From the NCBI GenBank assembly GCA_021372515.1, contig JAJFUG010000191.1, positions 1-16,522 on the forward strand: a stretch of 16,522 nucleotides of DNA. Direction: 5' to 3'. The notes under the pieces were generated by a model. That model saw only the letters and a list, made by a program, of their open reading frames with translations. It was not told where the DNA came from and did no database searches. Both the position numbers and the translations under genes were made by a program. Source of the stretch: a bacterium. GTDB lineage: Bacteria > Gemmatimonadota > Glassbacteria > GWA2-58-10. Shown in pieces: positions 7,770 through 13,985 of this stretch; position 1 is the first letter of the stretch; each line of letters begins with the position of its first letter.

Positions 7770-7803
7770 AAGGCCGCCGCCTTCCCGGGGCGGCTTTTCT
7801 TTT
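7770..7803 (+). terminator. terminator of the small membrane peptide gene
   Basis: GCCGCC (7773-7778) pairs with GGCGGC (7789-7794) around a 10-nt GC-rich loop; the stem can extend by AAG/TTT pairs. It is followed by TTTTCTTTT on the + strand. The - strand side has only CTTATG after the stem, so it is weaker as a terminator for the convergent DUF1080 gene, which ends at 7813. Confidence 0.8.
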
Positions 7804-7812
7804 GTCCGCACG

Positions 7813-8451
7813 TCAGAGCTTCTTGAGCTGGATGTTCCTGAAATCCACCCGGGTGTCATGGCTCTGCAGGCCGATATGCCCGCTGCGCGGCCTCTGGGCC
7901 AGGGGGGTGAGGCCCTCGTGGCCCTCGGTCTCCTGGTCCATGTTCGCGCGCACCACCTCCTGCCCGTTGAGTACGATCACCACCAGCGGCCCCTGGCAGG
8001 TGATAGTGTAACGGTTCCACTGGCCCAGGGGTTTCGCCGCACCCTGGCGCGCCGGCACCTGGAGGTAGATGCTGCCCGTGTGCTGGGCCGGCTTTATATC
8101 CTTGTGTATCTCGGCATCGTCGTCCAGGATCTGGATCTCCATCCCGGCCTGGCTGACATGCGAGTCCGAGGGATAGCGCAGCCCCACGCCGCTGTTGCCG
8201 CCCGCGAAGATGCGCCAGTCGAGACTTAGGACAAAATCGCCGTACAGGCTGTCGCTGGTCAGGAACCCGCCGCCCGGTGCGACACAGCTCAGGACACCGT
8301 CCTGCACGCTCCAGCTCTCGATCCGGCCGCCCTCGGCGTGCCAGCCGCTCAGGCTGCGCCCGTCGAACAGGTCGCGGAACCCCGGCTGTAGCCTGTCGCA
8401 CCCGGCAGCCGCAAACAGGATCGCTGCCAGAATCATAGATGTTCTTCGCAT
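7813..8451 (-). CDS. DUF1080 (3-keto-disaccharide hydrolase-like) lipoprotein
   Basis: A 212-residue protein with one DUF1080 domain, a concanavalin-A/laminarinase-like beta-jelly roll now named 3-keto-disaccharide hydrolase and common in polysaccharide-degrading Bacteroidetes, Planctomycetes and Verrucomicrobia. The N-terminus is a lipoprotein signal (MRRTSMILAAILFAAAGC) with the lipidated Cys at position 18. Family landmarks in order are FRDLFDGRSLSGWHAEGG, the SLYGDFVLSLDWRI strand, GNSGVGLRYP, the MEIQILDDD strand, GSIYLQVPA, QWNRYTITCQG, VVIVLNGQEV and GHIGLQSHDTRVDFRNIQL at the C-terminus. Length is typical for a single-domain member. It probably sits in the periplasm or on the outer membrane and cleaves or binds an oxidised disaccharide; exact substrate unknown. 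GGAG lies upstream of the ATG. It is monocistronic here. Confidence 0.92.
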   Translation of the reverse strand: MRRTSMILAAILFAAAGCDRLQPGFRDLFDGRSLSGWHAEGGRIESWSVQDGVLSCVAPGGGFLTSDSLYGDFVLSLDWRIFAGGNSGVGLRYPSDSHVSQAGMEIQILDDDAEIHKDIKPAQHTGSIYLQVPARQGAAKPLGQWNRYTITCQGPLVVIVLNGQEVVRANMDQETEGHEGLTPLAQRPRSGHIGLQSHDTRVDFRNIQLKKL

Positions 8452-8485
8452 CCGTTCCGCTCCGTTTCCAGAAAAAGGGATGATC

Positions 8486-8578
8486 CTATTTAATGTCGAT
8501 CCGGCTCAGGCGGCACCAGCCGTCCATGTCGCGGCCGGCGACAGCCAGGCGCACCGCCGCCCCGGAGCGGTTTGTGAA
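8486..8578 (-). pseudogene. orphan C-terminal fragment of a DUF4832-type gene
   Basis: Read on the - strand, this stretch encodes FTNRSGAAVRLAVAGRDM then DGWCRLSRIDIK and a TAG stop at 8488-8486. The last residues match the end of the complete DUF4832 protein located 1.28 kb downstream (VRLAIAGRDPDGWYRLSRIDIR). Upstream on the - strand the frame stays open briefly (LFFFPLLWDI) but shows no resemblance to the full-length protein and base composition drops. No start codon or Shine-Dalgarno of its own is convincing. It is therefore the surviving 3' end of a second copy of the gene, the rest lost or displaced. Confidence 0.7.
8493..8555. repeat. direct repeat, left copy (DUF4832 3' end)
   Basis: 63 bp beginning ATGTCGATCCGGCTCAG match 9772-9834 at 57 of 63 positions by hand alignment without gaps. 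Both copies are in the same orientation, and both encode the end of a DUF4832-type protein on the - strand. They bound about 1.2 kb with the low-GC lipoprotein gene. Confidence 0.85.
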
Positions 8579-8686
8579 TATGTCCCACAACAGCGGGAAA
8601 AAGAATAACACACTTGGGGGCTGAAGGCGAGAGGTTTTCTTCCCATTTTCATCCCGCGCGGGCAAACGGAGGCCTCATTGTTTGAC

Positions 8687-8715
8687 TTGACATTCAAGCG
8701 ATAGACACATATAAT
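8687..8715 (+). promoter_or_regulatory. perfect consensus sigma70-type promoter
   Basis: TTGACA (8687-8692) and TATAAT (8710-8715) are both exact and are 17 nt apart, the optimal spacing. It lies in AT-rich DNA and points toward the cysteine-rich lipoprotein gene; a start near 8722 gives a leader of about 300 nt. In a genome of this GC content such a match is unlikely by chance. Confidence 0.75.
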
Positions 8716-8760
8716 TATTTGATTAAAACGACGACAAACCACAAATAACAGGATATCGAG

Positions 8761-8832
8761 ATGTTTACCAGGCCTCAGCGGAATACATATAAATTGTTAC
8801 ATGTTGCATATTGCTTTTTGTCGCAAATATAA
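8761..8832 (+). CDS. possible 23-residue leader peptide
   Basis: An ATG at 8761, about 40 nt after the predicted transcription start, opens 23 codons (MFTRPQRNTYKLLHVAY, then CFLSQI) before TAA at 8830-8832. AGGA at 8750-8753 is a modest Shine-Dalgarno 7 nt upstream. The composition is not clearly protein-like and no run of a single amino acid suggests attenuation. It may be chance in AT-rich DNA. Confidence 0.25.
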   Translation: MFTRPQRNTYKLLHVAYCFLSQI

Positions 8833-8949
8833 AGAACATTCAAGAATGTGTTTAATGTTGTAAAAACATCAGGCAATCCAGACAAGCAATAATATATCCA
8901 ATTACACATGTTTCCCGCCGTTTGCGGGATAAATATCTGGACGCCAACC

Positions 8950-8968
8950 GGAGGTGTCTATGGAATAA
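8950..8968 (+). promoter_or_regulatory. strong Shine-Dalgarno with two-codon upstream ORF
   Basis: GGAGG (8950-8954) is placed 5 nt before ATG (8960), but the frame is only ATG-GAA-TAA (8960-8968). It is the best ribosome site in the leader and lies 55 nt before the real start of the lipoprotein gene. It may load or stall ribosomes and tune downstream expression, or be a remnant of a lost gene start. Confidence 0.35.
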
Positions 8969-9023
8969 ATACAACGATTGTTTCAGTTTATGGCTTTTTC
9001 TCACCATTGCCAAAGGGGGCGCT

Positions 9024-9653
9024 ATGCTGAAGTTCTTTAGAACCCTGATCCTCGCGGCGTTATTGCCGGTGCTGTTCATTTCCTGCAAAGACAACAGCAA
9101 CAGCCAGATGCCGACTGCCTCCACGGATATGCTCGGGCAGCAGACCGAAGCGACGGATGGCCTGGTGCTGGTGCGGATTAAGGACGGCGATGGCCCGTGG
9201 CAGGAAACATGGATGACTCCGGTGATGTGGGATGGTGTAAGCGAGTTGAAAAGTGGAGTCGTATACTCGTATTCGAGCAAGGAGCAGTTAGACAAGGCGA
9301 TGAATAAATCTCGTGAAGACTTCCTGAATAAGACCAAAGGCCAGCCTGTCACTGTTCTCGCCTGTGATCCAAACCATACCGGCTATGCCGACATCGATTT
9401 CGTAGGCAGCCGTATATGGGGTTTCGCCGGGGCCTCCACCAACTCCTGTTGGACGGGTACCCTGCGTCACGCCCTGATGATACAAGGGGATTGCGGCTAC
9501 AGGTCCTACCAGCATGACTGGACCGACTGCGATCCGCACAGCTCGTCCATTTCGTATTCCTGCCTCTGCCCTTCCGACATGGTTGTGGACGCCAATGTCT
9601 GGCTTGACGGCGAATCGAAGGTCGACGAGCACAACGAAAACAGTTGCAACTGA
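9024..9653 (+). CDS. cysteine-rich lipoprotein of unknown family
   Basis: A 209-residue protein. The ATG at 9024 is chosen because AAAGGGGG precedes it and a lipoprotein signal starts there (MLKFFRTLILAALLPVLFISC, lipidated Cys21). A short Ser/Thr/Gln linker follows (about 22-45), then a soluble domain (about 46-209) with strand-like segments DGLVLVRIKDGDGPW, SGVVYSYSS and QPVTVLACDPNH. Seven further cysteines cluster in the C-terminal half (114, 142, 157, 169, 180, 182, 208), consistent with periplasmic or surface disulfides; the odd number leaves one free or used between molecules. A Trp/Asn/Cys-rich segment (ASTNSCWTG) and a CLCP motif stand out. I recognise no family. It is the only gene in the low-GC island, has its own strong promoter and a strong terminator, and codon usage is less GC-rich than neighbours, all suggesting acquisition by transfer. 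Confidence 0.78.
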   Translation: MLKFFRTLILAALLPVLFISCKDNSNSQMPTASTDMLGQQTEATDGLVLVRIKDGDGPWQETWMTPVMWDGVSELKSGVVYSYSSKEQLDKAMNKSREDFLNKTKGQPVTVLACDPNHTGYADIDFVGSRIWGFAGASTNSCWTGTLRHALMIQGDCGYRSYQHDWTDCDPHSSSISYSCLCPSDMVVDANVWLDGESKVDEHNENSCN

Positions 9654-9685
9654 GCGCGGCTGAAATTACAATCGTTCTTAATACC

Positions 9686-9720
9686 AAACCCTGGCGGACA
9701 GAGTCCGCCAGGGTTTTTTT
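9686..9720 (+). terminator. strong intrinsic terminator of the lipoprotein gene
   Basis: A perfect 14-bp stem (9686-9699 with 9703-9716) with a 3-nt AGA loop, followed by an uninterrupted T run to 9720. It lies 33 nt after the lipoprotein stop codon. On the - strand the tract after the stem is TTTGGTATT, so it may also help stop the convergent DUF4832 transcript. Confidence 0.92.
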
Positions 9721-9764
9721 CGGCCTCTTGGCTGACCGGCCCGATTCCACAGGATAGAAGGCTT

Positions 9765-11153
9765 TCAGCGGATGTCGATCCGGCTCAGACGGTACCAGCC
9801 GTCCGGGTCGCGGCCGGCGATTGCCAGGCGCACCATGGGCGCGCCGCTGGCCGAGTCGGCCAGGGCCAGGCCCAGGCTGTAGCGGCCCGGGGCCAGGTCG
9901 GCCGGCGCCTCAAGCGGCACCAGCTCGCGGCGCTTCCCAGGCAGCCAGCGCCGGATATCCACACTCGTGCGGACCAGCGTGGCCTCGCCGCCGCTCTCCG
10001 GCCGCAGCTCGAAAGTGAGCGGGTAGCACCGGTAGCAGGGGGCCACGCCCGCGTTCTCCCAGTCCATCACCACCGCCGCGCTCTCGCCGCTCTTAACTGA
10101 GGAGGGGTGTTCCAGGCTGTGCAGGACAAAACGGTAGCCCATTTTTTTCTCGAACTGTTGCACCCGCGGCCACCAGCCCTCGGGCACGGGGAACGACTTG
10201 TTGTTGAGCACCGAGACGTGCCAGGCCAGCGCCGTGGCGAAGATCGAATCCGGGTCCCAGCCCATTTCCTGCCAGTGGAGCATGTTCCAGCAGGTCTCGA
10301 ACATTACCGGGGCGTGCTCCCAAACCTGGCCGATCTGACGGTGGTCCTCAAACAGGGCCGGGTAGGCCACCCGCATGTGGCTCCAGCCGGGGCGCAGGTC
10401 GCCCAGGCAGTCGGCGCGCCAGCCGGTGCCGTGCTCCAGGGCGTAGTCCAGGGCCGGGCCCTCGTCCACGTTCATCACCAGGGGCGTGCGCGTGAAACTC
10501 TCCAGGTAGAAATCGATCACCTTGAAAGAATTTTCGGCCTTGGGCATGGGCAGGTTGAGGCCGGAGGTGTGCCACTCGCCCCAGCGCCCGACCGAGCCGA
10601 TATCCACGTGGTCCAGGTCCGGGTGCCCGTCATAACGCGCGCCCAGTTCCCGGATCAGCCTGCCGTGGGCCTCCAGGAAACGCGGCGAGTCGTAGTCCGG
10701 CTGCCAGTGGCGCTTGTCCGGGTAGAGGAACCCGGGGGCGCTGTCATGGAACCAGCGCGGCGCCTCCAGGGCGTCATCCGGCGACTTGTCCGCGTCCTCA
10801 TGCCCGTTCTGGCACATCACGCGGAATGCCAGGCGCTGGCCGTGGCTGTGGCAGAGCGCCAGGATCGAGTCGATCAGGCCGAAATTGACCTCGCCCTCGC
10901 GCGGCTCCAAATCTTTCCAATACCAGCGGAAATAGGCGATCGAGCACTCCGGGTGGTTCGCGTTGCGCTCATCCCCGTTGAAACTGTAGAAAGTGGTGAA
11001 ACCCATGCCTGGGTTGACCAGCACGCTGTCCAGGCCCTCGGGGGTGACCACCACCTTCTCCGGCGCTTTGGCGCAGGCCAGGAGCACGGCTGAAAGGATA
11101 ATCACGGAAGCGGCAAGCAGACAGCAGCGGGGATGGGGCCGGGGTTCCAGCAT
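9765..11153 (-). CDS. DUF4832-domain lipoprotein, glycoside-hydrolase-like
   Basis: A 462-residue protein with a lipoprotein signal (MLEPRPHPRCCLLAASVI, then ILSAVLLAC) and lipidated Cys27. Residues about 45-360 resemble the beta-galactosidase-type TIM barrel that accompanies DUF4832: YFRWYWKDLEPREG (74-87), a LAFRVMCQNGHED strand, and GRWGEWHTSG with Glu193 at the position expected for a catalytic acid/base. The C-terminal 90 residues form a beta-sandwich (VVMDWENAGVAPCYRCYPL, LAPGRYSLGLAL, GRDPDGWYRLSRIDIR). The start at 11153 is chosen because GGAGGG precedes it by 9 nt and the signal peptide starts there; the frame is open upstream to 11222. It likely acts on extracellular polysaccharide at the cell surface; substrate unknown. 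Its 3' end is duplicated at 8493-8555. Confidence 0.85.
   Translation of the reverse strand: MLEPRPHPRCCLLAASVIILSAVLLACAKAPEKVVVTPEGLDSVLVNPGMGFTTFYSFNGDERNANHPECSIAYFRWYWKDLEPREGEVNFGLIDSILALCHSHGQRLAFRVMCQNGHEDADKSPDDALEAPRWFHDSAPGFLYPDKRHWQPDYDSPRFLEAHGRLIRELGARYDGHPDLDHVDIGSVGRWGEWHTSGLNLPMPKAENSFKVIDFYLESFTRTPLVMNVDEGPALDYALEHGTGWRADCLGDLRPGWSHMRVAYPALFEDHRQIGQVWEHAPVMFETCWNMLHWQEMGWDPDSIFATALAWHVSVLNNKSFPVPEGWWPRVQQFEKKMGYRFVLHSLEHPSSVKSGESAAVVMDWENAGVAPCYRCYPLTFELRPESGGEATLVRTSVDIRRWLPGKRRELVPLEAPADLAPGRYSLGLALADSASGAPMVRLAIAGRDPDGWYRLSRIDIR
9772..9834. repeat. direct repeat, right copy (within DUF4832 gene)
   Basis: The partner of 8493-8555, lying inside the 3' end of the intact DUF4832 gene. 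Differences between the copies are mostly paired or isolated substitutions (six in 63), without indels, which suggests either an old duplication or selection on the encoded residues before decay of the left copy. Confidence 0.85.
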
Positions 11154-11662
11154 CGCTCTTTCCCTCCGGGAGTTGAGGCGCTGTGTTCCAGGGGAATCGT
11201 GGGATTTGCGGGTACTAATCAAATTAAGATTTCAATATGTCTCAACTGAGCCTCACAGCCAACCCACCTGCGGCCGGCAGGCCGTCGCAGTTGTCTTGGG
11301 TGGCCGCGCCTGTCTGAGCCTCCCGCCAAGGCAGCGTGGAGATGTGCGCGTGAAACGGTCGGGGCAGCAGGTGCTCCGCGGTCCGGCGGCGATTCGCGGC
11401 AGCGCCGCCGCTGCAACGCGGCAGCGGAATCAAGACTCCGTAAACACTTAAGGTCAAGGCAGAGTCGCGGCTCGGACGAGTTCGCGGCCCCCGCTGGCTT
11501 TGCTGCTTTGGCCGAAACCAAAGCAGAAAGCAATCTTTCGATTCAGCACAGCAAGTTCCCAAACCGGACACTACTTGGGACTGAGGGAAATTTGATCCAA
11601 GTTAACTTGCACGGGGCACCGTGCCCATTCATCTGAAACTACGGCTCACTGCACCGTCCTTT
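11154..11662. other. 509-nt intergenic region with hairpins, no supported gene
   Basis: Short frames exist here on both strands, but none has a Shine-Dalgarno, a plausible N-terminus or a recognisable domain. The segment just upstream of the DUF4832 gene (about 11210-11245) is AT-rich and probably holds its promoter, though I find no good -10/-35 pair. Further right are several stems: CCGCTGC with GCAGCGG near 11410-11430, a long stem at 11497-11531, GCACGG with CCGTGC around GGCA (11609-11624), and TGCACCG with CGGTGCA (11650-11677) overlapping the stop codon of the next gene. The 9-mer CTGAGCCTC occurs at 11245 and 11314. This may be a dispersed intergenic element or a structured RNA. Confidence 0.45.
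11497..11531. repeat. long inverted repeat in intergenic DNA
   Basis: CTGCTTTGG (11503-11511) pairs perfectly with CCAAAGCAG (11518-11526) around CCGAAA, and the stem continues as GCTTT/AAAGC after one bulged G, giving 14 paired bases. No T run follows on either strand, so it is not an ordinary intrinsic terminator. Confidence 0.7.
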
Positions 11663-13777
11663 TCAGGGCGCGGTGCAACTGTCCGGCGCAACCGAGGCGC
11701 TGTCGGGTGAGCAGTTTTCCGCCGGGGCCGCCTCCGAGGGCGCGGCGGCCTGGCTCTCGCGGGCGACGAACTCGGTCAGCACGCGGGCGCGCGCCGTGTC
11801 GACCCCGGAGGCCGCGGCCAGGGACTGCAAGAGCCCGGCATTGCGCTCCAGGCTACCCTCGCCGGCGAACCGGCGCAGCATCCCGACAAAGCCCATCTCG
11901 TTGGGCTTGATCTCCATGTCCAGTCCCAGCTCGCGCCGCACCTGGCGCTCGATCTCGGCGGCGCGGGAGCTGTCGATCCCGGAGGCCTGGCGCAGGCTTT
12001 CGAGAAGCGGGGCGTTGCTGTCGCGGGCCTTGTCGGACAGGAACGTGCGCAGCATCCCGGCGTATCCCTTCTCGTTGTCCCCGAGCTGGAACGCTCCGGC
12101 CGCCGCGGCTCCGGCCTGGTTCAGCAGTCCGCCGGAGGGCAGTTTTTCCTGCAGGGCCTGTCCCGCCTGGCCCAGGCGCTGATCTTTCTCCTTGTTCAGA
12201 CGGTCTTTCAGGCCGGCGACAGTCAGTTCCGGCGTGGTGGACCCGGCGGCGATGGAGAAATCGTAGTTGCCACTCACGATTTTCTTGGAGGCGTCCAGGA
12301 AACGCTGGGCCAGGGCCTGGTGCACGTCCTCCAGCAGCGGCTTGCCCTCCTCGAAGAAATCGCGGGCGTAGAAATCCACCCCCGAGGCCAGGACCTTATC
12401 TTTCTTGAGAGCGAACGGCAGGCCCTCGGCCAGGGCGTAGGTCTTGATCTCGCCGTTGCGGTACAGGATGAATCGCTTGCTGGTGACCGCGGCGAACGAG
12501 ATACGGCTGAGGCCGCGATTCAGCATCTGGCTGCCCAGTCGCCCGGCCACCCCACTCACCGTGCCCGACCAGTTGAACAGGTTGCCGGCCGAAAGGCCCA
12601 GGCTTTTCAGGGACTCGCGGTCCAGGCGGGCCGTGCCGGCCGAGGCCAGGGCCAGGACTACCTCACCCGGCTCCAGCGGCACCTCGCGGCTCAGGCATTC
12701 GGCCGCCTCGGGCAGCTCGTACAGGTAATAGCGGTCATCCAGGCGCAGGCCGCCCAGCTCGTAGCCGGCGCGCGGGCTGACCGACTCGATCCGGCGCTTG
12801 AGCGCGCGGAAAGCGGTCTGCTCCGGGGCCTCCAGCTTGTCGAAATCCAGCACCCCGCTCACCGTGATCAGTGAGGCATGATCGCTGCGCAACTTGGATT
12901 CGAGGAACACGGTCTCGATGTCGCGGAAAGCGAAAGTGCGCCGCACCCAGGTGCGCACGCCGTCCGCCTCCAGACGTTCCCAGTAGGTCACCGTGCTGTC
13001 GGCGGCGCAGACCAGGCCGCAGTCCTCGCGCAGGCAGACCAGGCTCAAGGCTCGTCGCGGCATGCCGTGGGCTCTGCGCGCAGCCTCCAAGGCCGGCTCC
13101 AGCCCGGCACTGAACACCAGCGGCCACGCTGTCAGCACGGGGGTGCGGTCGTAGACCTCCTTGTCGCGCTGCAGGACAATCAGCCGCCGCTCTGCCGGGC
13201 GCAGGCCCAGCGCGGCTCCCGTATCCAGGTCCAGCCCGGACAGGTCGCTCCAGCCCCAGTACCGGGCCGGGGAATCCTTGTCTTGCCAGGTCACACCCGA
13301 GCTGTCCAGCAGGACCGCCTCCCCAGCCGCGCTGAACGCCAGCGCCTCCACCGCCGCGCCGTGGTCGCTCCGCGCGGCCAGGGCCAGCGACAGGGCGCGC
13401 GCCTGACGGCAAGCCAGGTCCTCATCCGCGCCGCGGGCGACATGCTCCCAGAAATCCTCGAAGGTGCGGTTGTTCCAGCCGGGGGTGTTCCAGCAACCTG
13501 CCAGATCACCGATGGAGAGCCCAGCCTCACGGGCGGCCGTGGCCAGTCCGGCCATTACCTTGGTCCGGCGCTGCGTGGGGACCGCGGCCAGGGCCGGAGC
13601 CAGACGGCCCCCGCTGTGCTGGAGCGAGTCGAGCTGCGCCTGGCTCGGGCTGTCCGAGCCCGACACTATGCCCTTGACCTTGGAGAGTATTTTTATCGCC
13701 CCGCACTGCGCTGTCAGTCCGGACAGGGCGGTGAGAAGAGTGCTCAGGAGAAAAACAGTCAGAAGATCGCGCTTCAA
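11663..13777 (-). CDS. exported multi-domain protein with PH-like modules and C-terminal repeats, unknown function
   Basis: I do not recognise this 704-residue protein as a named family. The start is a TTG at 13777, chosen because GGAGG lies 6 nt upstream and a Sec signal peptide begins there (MKRDLLTVFLLSTLLTAL); the open frame upstream to 13900 lacks such signals. After a helical region (30-140), three segments (about 144-238, 242-333, 366-495) each show short strands followed by a closing helix and resemble bacterial PH-like folds: SSGVTWQDK with YWGWSDLSGLDL, VTYWERL with FAFRDIETVFL, and FAAVTSKRFILYRNGEIKTY. A charged linker follows. Near the C-terminus a segment starting NEKGYAGMLRTF (about 568) recurs 58 residues later as NEMGFVGMLRRF, each ending in ASGID/ASGVD. 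The tail is Ala/Ser/Pro-rich with two Cys. It lies downstream of the GH16 gene but is separated by a terminator-like hairpin. Confidence 0.75.
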   Translation of the reverse strand: MKRDLLTVFLLSTLLTALSGLTAQCGAIKILSKVKGIVSGSDSPSQAQLDSLQHSGGRLAPALAAVPTQRRTKVMAGLATAAREAGLSIGDLAGCWNTPGWNNRTFEDFWEHVARGADEDLACRQARALSLALAARSDHGAAVEALAFSAAGEAVLLDSSGVTWQDKDSPARYWGWSDLSGLDLDTGAALGLRPAERRLIVLQRDKEVYDRTPVLTAWPLVFSAGLEPALEAARRAHGMPRRALSLVCLREDCGLVCAADSTVTYWERLEADGVRTWVRRTFAFRDIETVFLESKLRSDHASLITVSGVLDFDKLEAPEQTAFRALKRRIESVSPRAGYELGGLRLDDRYYLYELPEAAECLSREVPLEPGEVVLALASAGTARLDRESLKSLGLSAGNLFNWSGTVSGVAGRLGSQMLNRGLSRISFAAVTSKRFILYRNGEIKTYALAEGLPFALKKDKVLASGVDFYARDFFEEGKPLLEDVHQALAQRFLDASKKIVSGNYDFSIAAGSTTPELTVAGLKDRLNKEKDQRLGQAGQALQEKLPSGGLLNQAGAAAAGAFQLGDNEKGYAGMLRTFLSDKARDSNAPLLESLRQASGIDSSRAAEIERQVRRELGLDMEIKPNEMGFVGMLRRFAGEGSLERNAGLLQSLAAASGVDTARARVLTEFVARESQAAAPSEAAPAENCSPDSASVAPDSCTAP

Positions 13778-13960
13778 GACAGGCCTCCGGCCACAGGTAT
13801 TGGGGCAGACGTTACATCGCGCGCGGGGGAAAGTGCCGGACAGAAGCCATCCGCCGGAGACTGAACTCCGTACGGCGGCGCGGCGGAAGGGCTGGCTCAA
13901 TGCAACGGCTTAAAAATAAACGTGTTACAAGATAACACATCCCGCCGGGGCTTGGCAATG

Positions 13961-13979
13961 AAAACCGGGCCGCGGCCCG
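13961..13979 (-). terminator. probable terminator after the GH16-type gene
   Basis: A perfect 14-bp palindrome CGGGCCGCGGCCCG (13966-13979) begins 7 nt beyond the GH16 stop codon and is followed on the - strand by GTTTTCATT. Folding leaves a short CGCG loop on a 5-bp GC stem. A second, weaker stem (GTGTTA/TAACAC, 13922-13938) followed by GTTTATTTTT on the - strand lies 30 nt further and may be a back-up. Confidence 0.55.
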
Positions 13980-13985
13980 CGCGGC

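Larger units (their letters stand above)
8722..9023 (+). other. long low-GC leader upstream of the lipoprotein gene
   Basis: About 300 nt without a long gene; GC is about one third over 8681-8920, far below the neighbours. It contains a second, weaker promoter-like pair (TTGCAT 8804-8809 and TATAAA 8828-8833, 18 nt apart), a 6-bp inverted repeat ACATTC/GAATGT around two bases (8836-8849), a hairpin TCCCGC/GCGGGA with a 5-nt loop (8913-8929), and two possible short upstream reading frames described separately. I recognise no known riboswitch. The in-frame extension of the lipoprotein frame back to 8922 lacks a Shine-Dalgarno and would precede the signal peptide, so it is treated as untranslated. 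Confidence 0.5.

Noticed and set aside
7652-7803. Type I toxin-antitoxin locus at the 29-residue peptide
   Set aside because: No antisense promoter or complementary RNA gene was evident, and the peptide lacks the basic C-terminus common in such toxins; kept as an unassigned small protein.
7609-8229. 206-codon + strand frame covering the small peptide region and DUF1080
   Set aside because: It runs through the terminator hairpin and antisense to DUF1080; the 29-codon frame at 7652 in another frame has the ribosome site.
8506-8742. 78-codon - strand frame upstream of DUF1080
   Set aside because: It overlaps the DUF4832 fragment in a different frame from the one preserving homology, and crosses the consensus promoter.
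8687-9023. A known riboswitch in the lipoprotein leader
   Set aside because: Only short hairpins are visible; no conserved core of a riboswitch class that I know could be matched.
10107-11093. 328-codon + strand frame opposite the DUF4832 gene
   Set aside because: Antisense shadow with Val/Gln/His-rich composition.
11242-11571. 109-codon - strand frame in the intergenic region
   Set aside because: No Shine-Dalgarno, no domain, Arg/Pro-rich low-complexity translation and it spans the long hairpin.
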